Positions 6,234-6,276 of a stretch of DNA of 6,276 nt are shown in pieces. The notes beneath the pieces are model-generated. The model did no database searches. It saw only the letters and a list, made by a program, of their open reading frames with translations, and was not told the DNA's origin. Numbering within the stretch: position 1 is the stretch's first letter; each line of letters opens with the position of its first letter. The stretch comes from an uncultured Alphaproteobacteria bacterium (GTDB lineage: Bacteria > Pseudomonadota > Alphaproteobacteria > RF32 > CAG-239), in contig CALXTH010000085.1 in assembly GCA_944391365.1 (NCBI GenBank), positions 1-6,276 on the forward strand. The letters are read 5' to 3'. The position numbers and the translations under genes were made by a program.

Positions 6234-6276
6234 ATTCTAAACCCTTTATACACTTTTATATTTTATATTTATATCA

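Overview
The window most likely comes from an anaerobic or facultatively anaerobic Gram-negative bacterium. My best guess is a gut-type Alphaproteobacterium. The grounds are a lipid-anchored TolC-like outer-membrane factor, a class III (oxygen-sensitive) ribonucleotide reductase whose glycyl-radical motif has a proteobacterial look (CEVWTRVMGY), and a Sec-exported cysteine/glycine-rich protein of the kind common in gut-associated alphaproteobacterial genomes. The lineage is inference. All recognisable genes lie on the minus strand.

Layout from right to left, which is the direction of transcription. At 6233-4248 is a TolC-family lipoprotein with an extra C-terminal cadherin-like Ig domain, followed by a hairpin terminator at 4215-4240. 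Next is a gene-free stretch of about 500 bp (3729-4247). It holds an AT-rich segment with three DnaA-box-like 9-mers (3995-4097), a small palindrome (3889-3902), two tandem NrdR boxes (3801-3816 and 3832-3847), and an FNR-like inverted repeat (3773-3795). Then comes a three-gene anaerobic ribonucleotide reductase operon: nrdD (3728-1674), a 66-residue gene carrying only the NrdD glycyl-radical loop (1635-1435), an intercistronic hairpin (1381-1411), nrdG (1361-660) and a terminator (631-650). At the left edge a monocistronic gene with a near-consensus sigma-70 promoter (531-559) encodes an exported protein cut by the window end (494 to <1).

The central point is that NrdD is split. The large chain has the ATP-cone, the active-site cysteines and the zinc finger, but stops before the radical glycine. 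That glycine (G27, in RVMGY) is on a separate short polypeptide with its own ribosome binding site. The SAM-dependent activase NrdG would place the radical on the small chain, which must then dock in the barrel of the large chain for ribonucleotide reduction. The tandem NrdR boxes, one three-turn phasing apart, indicate control by the nucleotide-sensing repressor NrdR. The DnaA-like boxes upstream suggest either replication-linked control or a replication origin; that part is tentative.
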